This document shows positions 38,501-52,090 of a DNA stretch of 64,000 bases, in pieces. Numbering within the stretch: position 1 is the stretch's first letter; each line of letters opens with the position of its first letter. The notes below the pieces were generated by a model that had not been told where the DNA came from, ran no database searches, and saw nothing but the letters and a program-made list of their open reading frames with translations. Origin of the DNA: Halichoerus grypus (taxonomy: Eukaryota; Chordata; Mammalia; Carnivora; Phocidae); assembly GCF_964656455.1 (NCBI RefSeq), contig NC_135720.1, forward strand, positions 57,827,668-57,891,667, in the 5' to 3' direction. Position numbers and translations under genes: made by a program.

Positions 38501-39174
38501 ACTTCTTCCTAGAAACATCACCAAAGGCAAGGGAAGCAAGGGCAAAAATGAACTATTGGGACTTCATCAAGATAAAAAGCTTTTGCACAGCACAGGAAAC
38601 AGTCAACGAAACCAAAAGACAACCAACAGAGTGGGAGAAGACATTTGCAAATGACATATCAGATAAAGGGCTAGTATCCAAAATCTATAAAGAACTTATC
38701 AAACTCCACACCCAAAGAACAAATGATCCAATCAAGAAATGGGCAGAAGACATGAATAGACACTTTTCCAAAGAAGACATCCAAATGGCCAACAGACACA
38801 TGAAAAAGTGCTCAACATCGCTTGGCATCAGGGAAATCCAAATCAAATCCTCAATAAGATACCACCTCACACCAGTCAGAATGGCTAAAATTAACAAGTC
38901 AGGAAATGACAGATTTTGACGGGGATGCAGAGAAAGAGGAACCCTCCTACACTGTTGGGAATGCAAGCTGGTGCAGCCACTCTGGAAAACAGTATGGAGG
39001 TCCCTCAAAATTTGAAAGTAGAGCTACTGTACAGCCCAGCAATTGCACTAGTGTGTACTTACCCCAAGGATACAAATGTAGTGATCTAAAGAGTTATGTG
39101 CACCTCAATGTTTATAGCAGCAATGTCCACAATAGCCAAACTATGGAAAGAGCCAAGATGTCTATCAATAGATG
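35546..39174 (+). pseudogene. L1 ORF2 (endonuclease / reverse transcriptase), broken
   Basis: From MALNSYLS at 35546 the frame meets TAA at 35633-35635 after a lost base. The endonuclease continues in another frame, with SDHNP at about 36226-36240, but a break near 35980 falls at the expected GDFN motif. Reverse transcriptase parts remain: [12 protein letters not shown] (motif A) and [11 protein letters not shown] (motif B) within 37033-37599, then a TGA where an Arg CGA is expected (37597-37599). The catalytic FADD follows at about 37630-37641. Further breaks occur near 37983. The 38104-38919 frame carries the region after the polymerase. The last cysteine-rich segment is in 38906-39175. Confidence 0.92.
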
Positions 39175-39786
39175 AATGGATAAAGATTTGGTATATATAT
39201 ACAATGGAATAGTATGCAGCCATCAAAAGGAACGTAATGTCACTTGCAACGACATGGATGGAACTAGAGGGTATTATGCTCAGCGAAATAAGTCACTCAG
39301 AGAAAGACATGTATTATATGATCTCATTCATATGAGGAATTCGTAATCTCAGGAAACAAACTGAGGGTTGCTGGAGTGGTGGGGGTGGGGAGGGATGGTG
39401 TGGCTGGGTGATAGACATTGGGGAGGGTATGTGCTATGGTGAGTGCTGTGAATTGTGTATGACTGTTGACTCACAGACCTGTACCTCTGAAATAAATAAT
39501 ACATTATATGTTAAAAAAAAACAAAGATAGTAAGAAGGGAAAAATGAAGGGGGGAAATCGGAAGGGGAGAGAACCATGAGAGACTATGGACTCTGAGAAA
39601 CAAACTGAGGGTTTTAGATGGGAGGGGGTGGAGGGATGAGTTAGCCTGGTGGTGGGTATTTAAGAGGGCACATATTGAATGGAGCACTGGGTGTTATATG
39701 CAAACAATGAATCATGGAACACTACAGCAAAAACTAATGATGTAATGTATGATGATTAACATAACATAATAAAATTAAATTAAAAA
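39175..39786 (+). other. L1 3' UTR and A-rich tail
   Basis: It includes a G-rich segment (GGTGGGGGTGGGGAGGGATG near 39380) and the typical carnivore L1 end with AATAAAATTAAATTA and A's. Confidence 0.85.
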
Positions 39787-39974
39787 AAAAAACAAACACC
39801 ATATATGTGGTTTGTTAGTGTTACAGAATCTAAACACATACATTCTGTGTACTAATGTTACTCTGAATTCATCTTAACTCTCATATTATCATTTTACCTT
39901 TGCTCTGATTTTTCATCTACTAATCTTGCTAAAACTATTAACTTCTTTTGCTGTATATATTTTATTTTATTTTT

Positions 39975-40149
39975 TTCAAGATTATTTATTTATTTGAGAG
40001 AGAGAGAGAGCGTGAGCACAGAGGGAGAGGGAGAAGCAGGCTCCTCACTGAGCAGGGAGCCAATGCTAGGTGGGGCTCTATCCCAGGACCCAGAGATCAT
40101 GACCTGAGCTGAAGGGAGATGCTTAACCGACTGAGCCACCCAGGTGCCC
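39975..40149 (-). mobile_element. CAN-SINE, first of a tandem pair
   Basis: CAAGATTATTTATTTATTTG, GA-rich middle, inverted head GAGCCACCCAGGTGCCCC. The left flank CTGTATATATTTTATTTTAT (39951) is repeated at 40150. Confidence 0.93.
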
Positions 40150-40179
40150 CTGTATATATTTTATTTTATTTATTTTTTA

Positions 40180-40381
40180 TTTTTTTTTAAGATTTTATTT
40201 ATTTATTTGATAGAGAGAGAGACAGCGAGAGAGAGAACACAAGCAGGGGGGAGTGGGAGAGGGAGAAGCAGGCTTCCCGCGGAGCAGAGAGCCTGATGTG
40301 GGGCTCGATCCCAGGACCCTGGGATCATGACCTGAGCCGAAGGCAGATGCTTAACGACTGAGCCACCCAGGCGCCCCGCCC
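40180..40381 (-). mobile_element. CAN-SINE, second of a tandem pair
   Basis: AAGATTTTATTTATTTATTT, GATAGAGAGAGAGACAGCGA, inverted head GAGCCACCCAGGCGCCCC. It is preceded by the second and followed by a third copy of CTGTATATATTTTA (40382). Same orientation as its neighbour. Confidence 0.95.
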
Positions 40382-41119
40382 CTGTATATATTTTAAATAT
40401 TATCTTAATTCTGTTTTTATTTTGCAAACAGAGCAGGTTACATACAAGAAAACGATTATAAAATAATGGATATATCAAATAGAAGGCAGAATGGCAATTC
40501 TATTTTTAAAGTTGATGGATACCATAAACTTTCAGATATGCAAAATAAGCCAGTTACTTTAGAGACAAGACAACTGATCATTTACATACTTGCTGGAAGC
40601 CTAGAGAAAACCTATCAAAGCTCTGTCACTGACAAATCCTAGAGTGCTTCTCACTCTGGGCATAAAGTAAAGCTCTCCTTTCCAAGTCTGTATATTTTAA
40701 ATATGACCAAGAATTGTTTTAAGTATATATGAAAAATAAATCCCTAGTTTAGATTTCACTGCTTACTTTATTGTATCATTTTATTCACTACCAAAAAAGA
40801 CCCACAAGAAACAAAAACACACCCAAATTTCATATGCTTTACTACCCAAATATAACACTAGAGCAATTTTCCAAATCCAATTAAAGATTTTACTGTAGTA
40901 AAACCAACATTCATATTGGAAGATGAGACAAACATCTGCTTAGTAAACTAACCATGTTATAACAGGCATTTACTGTTGATAGTTACATTTTATGGGGTAT
41001 AATTTGACATCTGAATCAGCATAATTTTCTAGTAGAGAAATTTATCTTATACATGAGAGGTTTTAGGACAGTTGACTAATCCCAAGCCACGGTGATATCA
41101 GCCAGTATGTATAAAAGAG

Positions 41120-41300
41120 CTTAAAAAACAAAGTCCAAAGACTTGGGTCCAAATCTAGACTTTATGCATAGTAAGTATATTGGCTCATACTAGGCATTTA
41201 ACTACCAACATCCATGTCTTGCCTCATCTGTAATATATGGGAGAATAATAATTGCTGCTTTGCAGTATGCTCTTAGGTTGGAATAGTGCAGAAGCAACAT
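41120..41300 (+). repeat. MIR fragment
   Basis: GACTTGGGTCCAAATCTAGA, TGCCTCATCTGTAATATATG, GGAGAATAATAATTGCTG. Confidence 0.7.
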
Positions 41301-41399
41301 TAAAAGATTTCACTGCTATGAATTATTTCATTTGATCAATTTAGTATTATCTTTTGAGTCAGGCAACGCTTTGTTCTGGAATGAATACTTAACATCGTA

Positions 41400-41590
41400 G
41401 GTGAAATATCAATCCCTCTGCTATTTCTTGCTGCTGGTCATTGATCAAGTTACTCAATCTTTCTAAGACTCCGTTTCTTCATCTCTGAAGTGAAGATAGT
41501 CTCTACTTCATGGGGTCGCAGTCATGATTAAATAAGATCAAATGTGTAAGGCATCTCCTGGAAGATGCCAGCTAAATAGCAAATCTTTTT
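41400..41590 (+). repeat. MIR fragment
   Basis: TGATCAAGTTACTCAATCTT, TCTAAGACTCCGTTTCTTCA, TCTCTGAAGTGAAGATAGTC, GATTAAATAAGATCAAATGT: a clear plus-strand MIR core. Confidence 0.85.
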
Positions 41591-41911
41591 TTCTCTTTTT
41601 TCAGTGGGTTGATTGTAATGGTTGAGATGCTCAGTCATTGACTCTCAGTTTATTCCTTCATTTCAGTACGAAACAGAAATATCTATCTCAATAACCAACA
41701 TTCATTATAGCAAACAGCATTGTATCCATTTGAAAGTAATCTCAGAACTTCAAACAATGTGTTTTGAAGAGCATCAATATTTGCTTACTTTTCCTTTAAG
41801 AATTAATTAAAAGCAAATGTCAGATTTTTATTAGAAAATTACATCAAGGTGACTTCTCTGGCTCATTTTAACTGTGTGACAATAACACTTTGATTAAAAA
41901 AAAAAAAAAAA

Positions 41912-44270
<2,359 letters not shown>

Positions 44271-44274
44271 AAGG

Positions 44275-44475
44275 CAATGGCTCCCAAACTTTGGAAGGTA
44301 TGACAGTAATCTATGAAGCTGGTTACAATCTAAATAGCTGAATTAGACTCTGCAGAGGATTACAATCTTCCCAGGTGATTTTCCTGGTCATCAAAAAGTG
44401 AGGCCAATTTCCAAAGATAAGTCTGGTTTCCGCTAAGTGTCATATGGGAGTCACTTTTGAACCACTTTGGCATAA
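44275..44475. repeat. Possible hAT-type DNA transposon
   Basis: GGCTCCCAAACTTTGG at one end and GAACCACTTTGGCATAA at the other resemble inverted ends of Charlie-type elements, with CTTCCCAGGTGATTTTCCTG between. The family is not fixed. Confidence 0.35.
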
Positions 44476-44629
44476 CGATATTATAAGATAAGAACTATAT
44501 TATATTAGCTAGTAGCATAAGACAACAAAATAATTAATTCAAAGAATGAATTCCAACTTCATTAGGAAACATGAATCAGAAAACTGTAAATACAGCTGAC
44601 TGTAGGAAAAAGAGAAAGAGAAGAAGACA

Positions 44630-45770
44630 CCATTCATTTACTCCCACATCAAACAAATGTTTATTAAATTCTTACTATGGGTCAAGCAGTGTTCTAGATA
44701 TTGGCAATACAATGAAAAGTAAAATAGACAAATTTCCTGCCCATACCATGTTAAAAATATGTGGGGGAGGGCAGGTAAAGGCTATTAAGCAGGCAATTAT
44801 AAATGAAAAATGGCAAATAATATTTTGGTGGGGAAAATGCAATTACTGATGAAGAATACAGCAGAATCATCGAACTTGGAATGAGAATGCTCACGAAAAT
44901 TACCTCAAAGGAAGTGACATTCAGTTAATACCTGAATAAAAGGAGTAAGAGTGGAAGGAATAGATAGGAAAAAAAAAAAATTTTTTTTATACTGGTAGGG
45001 AGGTGAGAGACCGTGGCAAAGAATCTTAAGAAACAAGGAAGAAGTGGTGACCAGTGTAATTTCAGAGGGCATGGGGCTGCTTAAGAAGCCCATGTAAATT
45101 ACTTCAGAGTTAAGGTCTTAAGGGTAGTGGAAAATGCCCACTTGGAATCCACATTTCAAAAGAATCACTCAGATGCCCGACTTGGTTAAGTGTCTGACTC
45201 TTGGTTTCAGCTCAGGTCATGATCTCAGGTCATGACTGAACCCCATGTTGGGCTCCACACTGGGCGTGGAGCCTGCTTAGGATTTTCCTTCTCCCTCTCC
45301 CTCTAACCCCTCCCCTCTCACTCCCCCCTCGCTCTCTAAAAAAGAAAAGAACGAAAGAAAAGAAAAGAAAAAAGAAAAGGAATCACTCACATTTTCAATA
45401 TGGAGGACAGATCAGAAGAGCTAAAACTGGAGGAAGAAAGAGTTGGAAGGCAGTTATAATAAAGCAGGTTAGGAAAGGCCAAGATGTGTGTCCAGGGCAA
45501 GATGGTAGGGAGAGATAGAAGTGGATGGACCAGAGAGAGATTTTTGAGAAAGTACTGACAGTACTTGGTGAGGGAGAGGGCTGAGTCAGGGAAGTTTCCC
45601 AGGTTTCTGGTTTAGGCGGCTAGGGGGAGACAGTGCTTCCACTGAGCATGAGATCATAGGAGGATCAGGTCAGCTGAGGGTTCAAAGTGAGAGGAGTGAT
45701 CAGCCATGTCAAGGGTTGCTAGTTAACAAAGAAATAATGATAAACACTTTAAAATGTGTTTATTAAATTT
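44630..45770 (-). repeat. L2, long reverse-strand copy split by a SINE
   Basis: 3' end: AACAAATGTTTATTAAATTC, TTCTAGATATTGGCAATACA, GACAAATTTCCTGCCC. Beyond the SINE: GGAGGCAGTTATAA-like order, GTTTCCCAGGTTTCTGGTTT, CAGTGCTTCCACTGAGCATG. The order and orientation agree on both sides of 45172-45379. Confidence 0.8.
45172..45379 (+). mobile_element. CAN-SINE inside the L2
   Basis: Body GGTCATGATCTCAGGTCATG, GGAGCCTGCTTAGGATTTTC, a pyrimidine-rich 3' end and a (AAAAG)-type tail. The duplication GAATCACTCA lies at 45162-45171 and 45380-45389. Confidence 0.93.
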
Positions 45771-45824
45771 AACTACAAAATCATTGATGACCTAGGTAAG
45801 GACAGTTCTACTAGGGTGGTTTGG

Positions 45825-45908
45825 GTAGATTGTTGTGCCATTACTAGGAGAAGGAGGGAGGTGGAGGTAGATTATTGTGCCATTAAAAGGAGTAGGAGGG
45901 AGGTAAAA
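45825..45908. repeat. 42-bp tandem duplication
   Basis: GTAGATTGTTGTGCCATTA at 45825 and GTAGATTATTGTGCCATTA at 45867, each followed by AGGAG...AGGAGGGAGGT. Two diverged units, possibly grown from L2 sequence. Confidence 0.88.
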
Positions 45909-46289
45909 AATAGACCCCTTCAAAACCATCTCCATGTATTTCCATAATGTAACTTAGTGCCCATCCTAATCAGATAGTGAAGAAACAGATAGGAAAATCC
46001 CGCTTCCTCCCATTAAATCAAATATTAAAGAAAACCTATGAAAATATCTTACAAATGCTTTTAGAGATCTTCAATTATTATTAAGAATGTAAGATGATAT
46101 AAAACCCAAAATGTCTAAGAATTACCAAATTGGATTATCTTTAAACTTTTCCTAGCTCTGAATTTCTATTATTCTCATAAAATTATTTATATAGACACAG
46201 AATGTTCTAATACTAACCTCTGCCAAATAAAGGCTTACTTATCTCAGAAGATTTTATACAAGTTAAATATAAATTTTGGGGATTTAGTC

Positions 46290-46500
46290 TGTCATTGTAG
46301 AAATAGCTTGGGTGTTGGTTTGAATCTCAGTTCAAAAACATATGATCTGCATGACTTTGTGTAAGACATTATATCTCTCTCTGCTTTGCCTTCCTCTTCT
46401 CTATAATAAGGTAAAACCATATATGTATTAGTATATAAAACACCGAAAAAGGAACTGTCACATATCAGACTCTCAAAAAGTGGCAGTTGTCAATGTTTTT
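46290..46500 (+). repeat. MIR fragment
   Basis: TTGGTTTGAATCTCAGTTCA, TGCATGACTTTGTGTAAGAC, TTGCCTTCCTCTTCTCTATA, plus strand. Confidence 0.75.
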
Positions 46501-47034
46501 GTTATTTTTGCTAAGAATAGGAAAAATATATTTTTTTAAAAACTGCTGGTTATTAAATCTGTCCTTGGAAGTTATTTTGACACTAATTTAGACTGAAAAC
46601 CTAATAACATCAAAATTTTAATCGAAATTTTAAGAGATTAACTCATTATCAAAGAAAAAGGAGCTACATAGTTACAGATTAGTCCAACAGTTTTGAACTG
46701 AAAAATCTCAAGTGATTCAAAAAAATAGAAATATTCAAAGCATAAAATCCACAAATAGTAATTGCAGAGTCCACCCTAACTATAAATACTGCCAAGTATT
46801 TTCAAGTCTCTTAAGAGCTCATGTGGATGGTCCATTGAGCCATCAGGTACAATAAATGTTTACTTATTCTCTTCACACACATATATCCCTGTTGGCATTA
46901 ATGTAACAGATTTCAGTTTGCCAGATTCCCTGAGGAGTAATATTGAAGAGCTAAAATAGAAAAAAAAATAAAAAAATGAAAACAACTGCTGCTAGTAGGA
47001 ACTGCCATCTCCTACTTAAGAATTAGAGTAAAAT

Positions 47035-47172
47035 GTTGCTTTTATTCATTCATTCAACATGTATTTACTGCATGTCTACTATGTGCAAGACATCATTTCA
47101 TGGATAAATATAGTGATTGGAATCATAGCATTTATTCAGTCTTGAACTGCATGAGATATAGTTTGACTTTGG
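47035..47172 (-). repeat. L2 3' end fragment
   Basis: ATTCATTCATTCAACATGTA, TTTACTGCATGTCTACTATG, TGCAAGACATCATTTCATGG. Confidence 0.75.
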
Positions 47173-47175
47173 CAC

Positions 47176-47394
47176 TTTTTTTTTTTAAGATTTTATTTAT
47201 TTATTTGTCAGAGAGAGAGAGAGCACAAGCTCGGGGAGCTGCAGGCAGAGGGAGAAGATGCTTGGGGCTGAGCAGAGGGAAGAAGATGCTTGGGGCTGAG
47301 CAAGGAGCCCAATGCAGGACTCAGTCCCAGGACCCTGGGATCATGACCTGAGCCAAAGGCAGACACTTAACCAAATGAGCCACCCAGGCGTCCC
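47176..47394 (-). mobile_element. CAN-SINE with internal 28-bp duplication
   Basis: AAGATTTTATTTATTTATTT, GTCAGAGAGAGAGAGAGCAC, inverted head GAGCCACCCAGGCGTCCC. AGAAGATGCTTGGGGCTGAG occurs twice, at 47253 and 47281. It inserted into an L2 fragment. Confidence 0.94.
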
Positions 47395-47399
47395 GACAC

Positions 47400-49025
47400 T
47401 TTAATTTTTAATACAAAAGTTATTTCTGTAATGCTTCTCACCTTCAGTTTTTGGAATAAAATTAGTTCAGCTTTCCAATCAGAGGAAAGAAATCCAGAGA
47501 GCTGTTTGAATACTGAAAGTAGAAACATGATTTGTAAATTTTGCTTTTCACCATCTCCTGCACCAGGTGCTTAGACTTCTCTCTTGGCTTCCAAGTCTTC
47601 GTTGCTCTGTCCTGTGATATTGTTTCTCTTTTATCCATATTTTCACTCTAGATCCTTTGCCTTCCCCATTATCTGGCAATTACATACAAATCTCTGAGTT
47701 TTGTTATTTAAAACAACTATTTATAGTATGAGAGAGTTGACAAAAAGGAAGATGGACTCAAAATATTCAAAGAATGCATGTTTACCCACTTTATTCAATG
47801 AGTTATTTGATGGCATCCTTGCAATTTAATGTATGTGGATGGGGATTTTATCCAAAGGGAAATGGCCTTAAACAGCAGGAATGTCTAATTACAATACTGG
47901 GTATGTATTTTCCTCTGTAGATCTCTAGCGATCTTCCTACCTCCCCCAGTATTCCTCTGAAAATTATCATGTTCTAAAAAATTCCTATCTCAGAAAAGAT
48001 TACCCTAATCAAATTCATCATATATACTTAAATATGCATGCTCTGTAAAATATAATAGGAAAAAAGTAAGCTTCTTAAAATAATTGAGATGATTTACATG
48101 TGGTCATTTCCTATGATTCCTTGGTCAAAATAGAGAAATAAAAAGACCCATCTATGAGATGAAATAAAAGAGTGAAATTTATTTTGTTGAAAATGTGGTT
48201 AATACAAATAATTTCCAAACAAAAATTTTCAGAAATGTAGTATACTTTAACAAATTTGGTACCCGATTAATTTATTTAATGAAAGAGTAGAATTATAACT
48301 CCTTAAAACAATCTTTTAGTTAAAATGCCCCCTCTTTCCCTAATGTAATTAGTTGATGTAATGATAATAAAAGAGAAACAATCTGCACAGATGGGTTCCT
48401 GAAAATCTTCTAACAAAAAAGAGCACTACATTGCAATTATCCCTTTATTTTGGTAGATGAATAACATTCTATTCCCTCTAATTCCTTCACTGAGAGTACA
48501 TGTTTTTTAACCTTTTTCTGCTTTCAGATATTGTACAGTAGCTGAAATCAAGGTTTATCGTCAGCTTACAGCAGGACAGAGGCCTGCTCTTTTCAGAAGG
48601 TGCCATCAATTCAGCAAATAAGGAGAATCCAGAAGGAGCCATTTATGCACACTCCAGCTGGCACTTTCTTCTAAAGAGATCAATCACACCCCCCTCTCTG
48701 CAGGCCCAGCTTCCCCCAGCCCCAGGAAGGGAGTCCCAAGGTTCCTCCTATATCCAGGTATCCACTTCAGTAGCTACACAAACTAGAGTCTTGCCGCAAA
48801 CCTGGCTCACTCATCAGGGCTATTTATCATTTTAGTGAATGGGGTCCTTGTGCAGGCCAGACCTCTCCCCTACCGTCCAAATGTATTGTATAATAAACTA
48901 TACAAAAATGACTCATCCACAGTCAGTGTTTCATCATCAACCCTACCCCCTTTTCTTTCAGTTGAGAAAAGAGAATTCATTGAGAGACCGAACATCTCAA
49001 GGAGTTATTTTTATTGGAATGCTTT
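47400..49025. other. Intron, nothing recognised
   Basis: It holds a GC-richer stretch at 48540-48830 that I cannot assign. Open frames at 48835-49173 run into the SINE and are chance. Confidence 0.4.
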
Positions 49026-49048
49026 ATTTGTGCCACAGAGTGTTTTAG

Positions 49049-49189
49049 ACTTTTTATTTTTCTTTTTTAAAGTAGGCTCCATGTGTAGCATGGAACCCAA
49101 TGTGGGGCTTGAACTCATGACCCTGAGATCAAGACCTGAGCTAGGATCAAGAGTCAGATGCTTAACCAACTGAGGCACCCAGGCACCCC
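49049..49189 (-). mobile_element. CAN-SINE, older short type
   Basis: TTAAAGTAGGCTCCATGTGT, AACTCATGACCCTGAGATCA, inverted head GAGGCACCCAGGCACCCC. The flanks TGTGCCACAGAGTGTTTTA and TGTGCTACAGAGTGTTTTA form a 19-bp duplication with one mismatch. Confidence 0.95.
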
Positions 49190-50217
49190 TGTGCTACAGA
49201 GTGTTTTAAAGAAAACTGAATAAAATATCTACACCAGGATTTTGTAGTCTATCCTAATGTGTTAAATACAGACAAGGGAGCTAATCGTATTAAGAAAATC
49301 AAAAGTGGCTTAGACAAGAGAAGTAGATTTCCATTGAAAAAAATTCTGTCTCCAAATTTTTGTCTGCCCTCCTCCCTTTGGGGATGAGGTAGATTTGTTC
49401 ATCAGTACAGGGAAAATAGAAAATAAAGAAAATTGGAGTCTAGAATAAAAAGGGAGAAGAGGAAGGGAAAATGAGAAGAAACTTCCAAAGTGGTTTTCAT
49501 CTTCTTAGAAGAGAGAGAGAAAGTTATGTGGAGTAAAATTGGAGGGCTGGTCTCCTGGGAAAATCTTCAGATTTTAACAATAACCTGACAGAGAGGGAAT
49601 GCCTTCTCTCTTTTTGAAATTTGCTGTATATTTAAAGTAGGATAGAGCCTAATATATTCAAAACTCAAAACATGTAAAATACTTCAGCATTATATATTAG
49701 AAACCAAGCCACAAATGAGTTTTAATTTACATGCCAAGGTGAATTGACTATGTGTGGCTCCCTAGAGCACTGTGTAAAAAAATTTTTGAGACTAGTTCTG
49801 TGTTCAGGGGCATGTTTCAATAAGGGATTTGAACCTGAGGTATGGGGTAGGCATAGTGGCATCATGTATTGGTCATCCTTATATTAAAACCTCCTCCTTA
49901 CTTATTAGTGTCATCAAATTCTATCCATGATATTGTTTTATTGATGGCAAAGCCTTTCTATGCTTCAGAATGGAAAATATTACAGTGCAGACCATACATT
50001 TTAGGCACCATGCTCTTTATGTGAAGGCAAGACCCATGGTTCAACATTGAACCATGATGCATTCAAATAAGTAGAATCCAAACAGGAATTCTGACTCTTA
50101 CAGTCTCCTAAAAACATTAAAAATGTGTATAAATTGTCTGAAGCAAACTCATTAAAATTCTATATTGTTTTTTTTCTCAAACCCCTCAAATTCTGAAAAC
50201 TTGCATTGACACATAAT

Positions 50218-50278
50218 ACACATACATGTGTGCATTTGTGCACACACACAGGCTCACTTGCATACACACACACACACC
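50218..50278. repeat. Interrupted (CA)n / (TG)n simple sequence
   Basis: Several short CA runs (CACACACACA, CATACACACACACACAC) interrupted by unique bases. Confidence 0.85.
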
Positions 50279-50629
50279 CCTCCTCTGTTTCTATTTCCCT
50301 GGGAAATTTTATTTATGTCTGCCCTGACTTCTCCCCACAGGATAATCTGGCCATGGTGTTTCTGTTCTTTCTGTTCTGTTTCCATTTCTAAAGTCCATAC
50401 CACACATGTTCACAATATTGATCTAGAAAAGCAGAAGCCTCCTAGGAAGGCCTAAGTGGGGAAGGCATAAACTAGCGGTACCTGAATAACCTTTAGCAGG
50501 TTAGTCATGGAGAAAGGCTGAGACCTTTCAAACATATTTGCAACCTATTCATAAGTCAGTCTTATACGTTGCATCATGATGCCAAATTTCTGAACCATAT
50601 TGTGGCATGGCAGTCTGCATCGATCCCAC

Positions 50630-50785
50630 CTCATTAACTTTCTACTGAATGGCTACAGACAATATTTAAATTTTCCAAATTTTAGTTTTCTCACCTGTAA
50701 AAATGTGATCACAATAACTATTACAATACAGAAAAAATCAAATGAGCTAGTGCATATGAGTCAGTTAGTACTGTGCCTGGCACAG
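50630..50785 (+). repeat. MIR fragment
   Basis: TTTAGTTTTCTCACCTGTAA, AAATGTGATCACAATAACTA, GTTAGTACTGTGCCTGGCAC. Confidence 0.78.
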
Positions 50786-50842
50786 ATTCACCCTCCTTAC
50801 TGGTTTCTGGTAATTAGTTCTCCCCGGAACTCAAAAATCACT

Positions 50843-50843
<1 letters not shown>

Positions 50844-50893
<50 letters not shown>
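50844..50893. repeat. (TG)25 microsatellite
   Basis: An uninterrupted run of about 25 TG units, likely polymorphic. Confidence 0.98.
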
Positions 50894-50894
<1 letters not shown>

Positions 50895-50949
50895 AGTAGG
50901 CTCTGTTTTCTCCCCAAACTCTGCCTGCAATCTTACGCGTGGTCTCTAT

Positions 50950-52090
50950 CAAAATCTCTTCATTTAAGCATCTAAGTAAATCCTGCTTCCTGCTAGGAAC
51001 TCCATCTACATGCCAATAACTCCCAAATTTATATCTCTTGCCAGATACTTCCCTGAACTCTAGAGTCCTAAATTCATTTTCCTATTTGACAATTGTGTAG
51101 TAAAAAATTAATCTTGTCAAAGAGAGGTCTGGCCTTTGCTATTGTCTCCTGGGAGGTAATCTCTAAGCCCTTGGAATGTCCTGTCTGATCAGAGTGCCTT
51201 TGTTTATCTGGGAGCCTTGGGCCACACAGGATAGACTAACAATGTGATTTACGGTAGGGGTTTTGAGTCATGAAGTAGCAGCTCAGCCTCTGGAGGGGCT
51301 AGAAACTACAGGTGGGCCAAGTGCCTAGTTAGCCATGCTTACGTGATCAACCCCAGTAAAAACTCTGGACACCCCAATGCTCACATGAGCTTTCGTAGTT
51401 GGCATTACTCCATGCATAGTGTCACCCACTGTTGCCCAGGAAAGTTAGCAATGTCCACAAGTTGAGTTGTTGGGAGAAGACAACTGGAACCTCTGAGTGT
51501 GGACCTCTTCTGGACTCTGCTCCATGTGCTTTTTCTCTTGGTTGATCTTAATCTGTATCCTTTTGTTATAAATTATAACAGTGAGTATAACAGCTTTCAG
51601 TCATTCTGTGAGCTATTCTAGTGAATTATCAAACTTGAGGGTGATATTGGGGATGTTTGAAATTGCAATCAGTCAGAAATGAGGGTGGTTTTGGGGACTC
51701 CTGAATAATGCAACATCTCTACTTTGATGTATAGTAAATACTACACAGCATTCCAAAATTGGCTCTTCACGTCCCCAGCCTCCAAAACTGCTCCCCACTC
51801 AGTCTTCCCCACATAGTATAATGGCAACTCTTATAATTCCAGTTACTCAGGCCAAAAACCTTGGTGTCACCTTTGATCAGCTCTTGCTAGCATACCTTAC
51901 ATCCAGACTATTAGAAAATCCTTTTCTACCAACTCTTACTGCTTCTAACACACTGGATTGAGTTTTACGATCTCGCAAATGGATTATTGTAAAAGCCTCC
52001 TAACTAGCATTGCCCTTACACATTTTTATGTCCATGTATATCTAGTAGCAATTCATAACCTGTTAGGCTTATTTCATAAGTCCGGTGAGT
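50950..52090 (+). repeat. L2 split by a solo LTR
   Basis: Left: TAACTCCCAAATTTATATCT, AGATACTTCCCTGAACTCTA. Right: AACATCTCTACTTTGATGTA, GGCAACTCTTATAATTCCAG, CTCAGGCCAAAAACCTTGGT, GGATTATTGTAAAAGCCTCC. This is plus-strand L2 order, with 51094-51712 inserted. Confidence 0.85.
51094..51712 (+). mobile_element. Solo LTR, ERVL-like, inside L2
   Basis: About 620 bp. CTAAGCCCTTGGAATGTCCT, CATGAGCTTTCGTAGTTGGC, TTCAGTCATTCTGTGAGCTA and TTCTAGTGAATTATCAAACT follow the layout of ERVL-type LTRs, ending in GAGGGTGGTTTTGGGGACTC. The flanking duplication has decayed (GACAA / AACAT). No viral gene is present. Confidence 0.65.

Larger units (their letters stand above)
32779..39786 (+). mobile_element. LINE-1, nearly full length, inactive
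   Basis: Complete carnivore-type L1: 5' UTR (32779-34568), broken ORF1 (34569-35401), broken ORF2 (35546-39174), and a 3' UTR containing GAACCATGAGAGACTATGGA and AATGAATCATGGAACACTAC, ending in an A-rich tail. The duplication AAAAAACAAACACC brackets it (32765-32778 and about 39787-39800), so it inserted by target-primed reverse transcription. It lies antisense to GRIK2. Stops and frameshifts in both ORFs make it incapable of autonomous movement. Confidence 0.95.
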
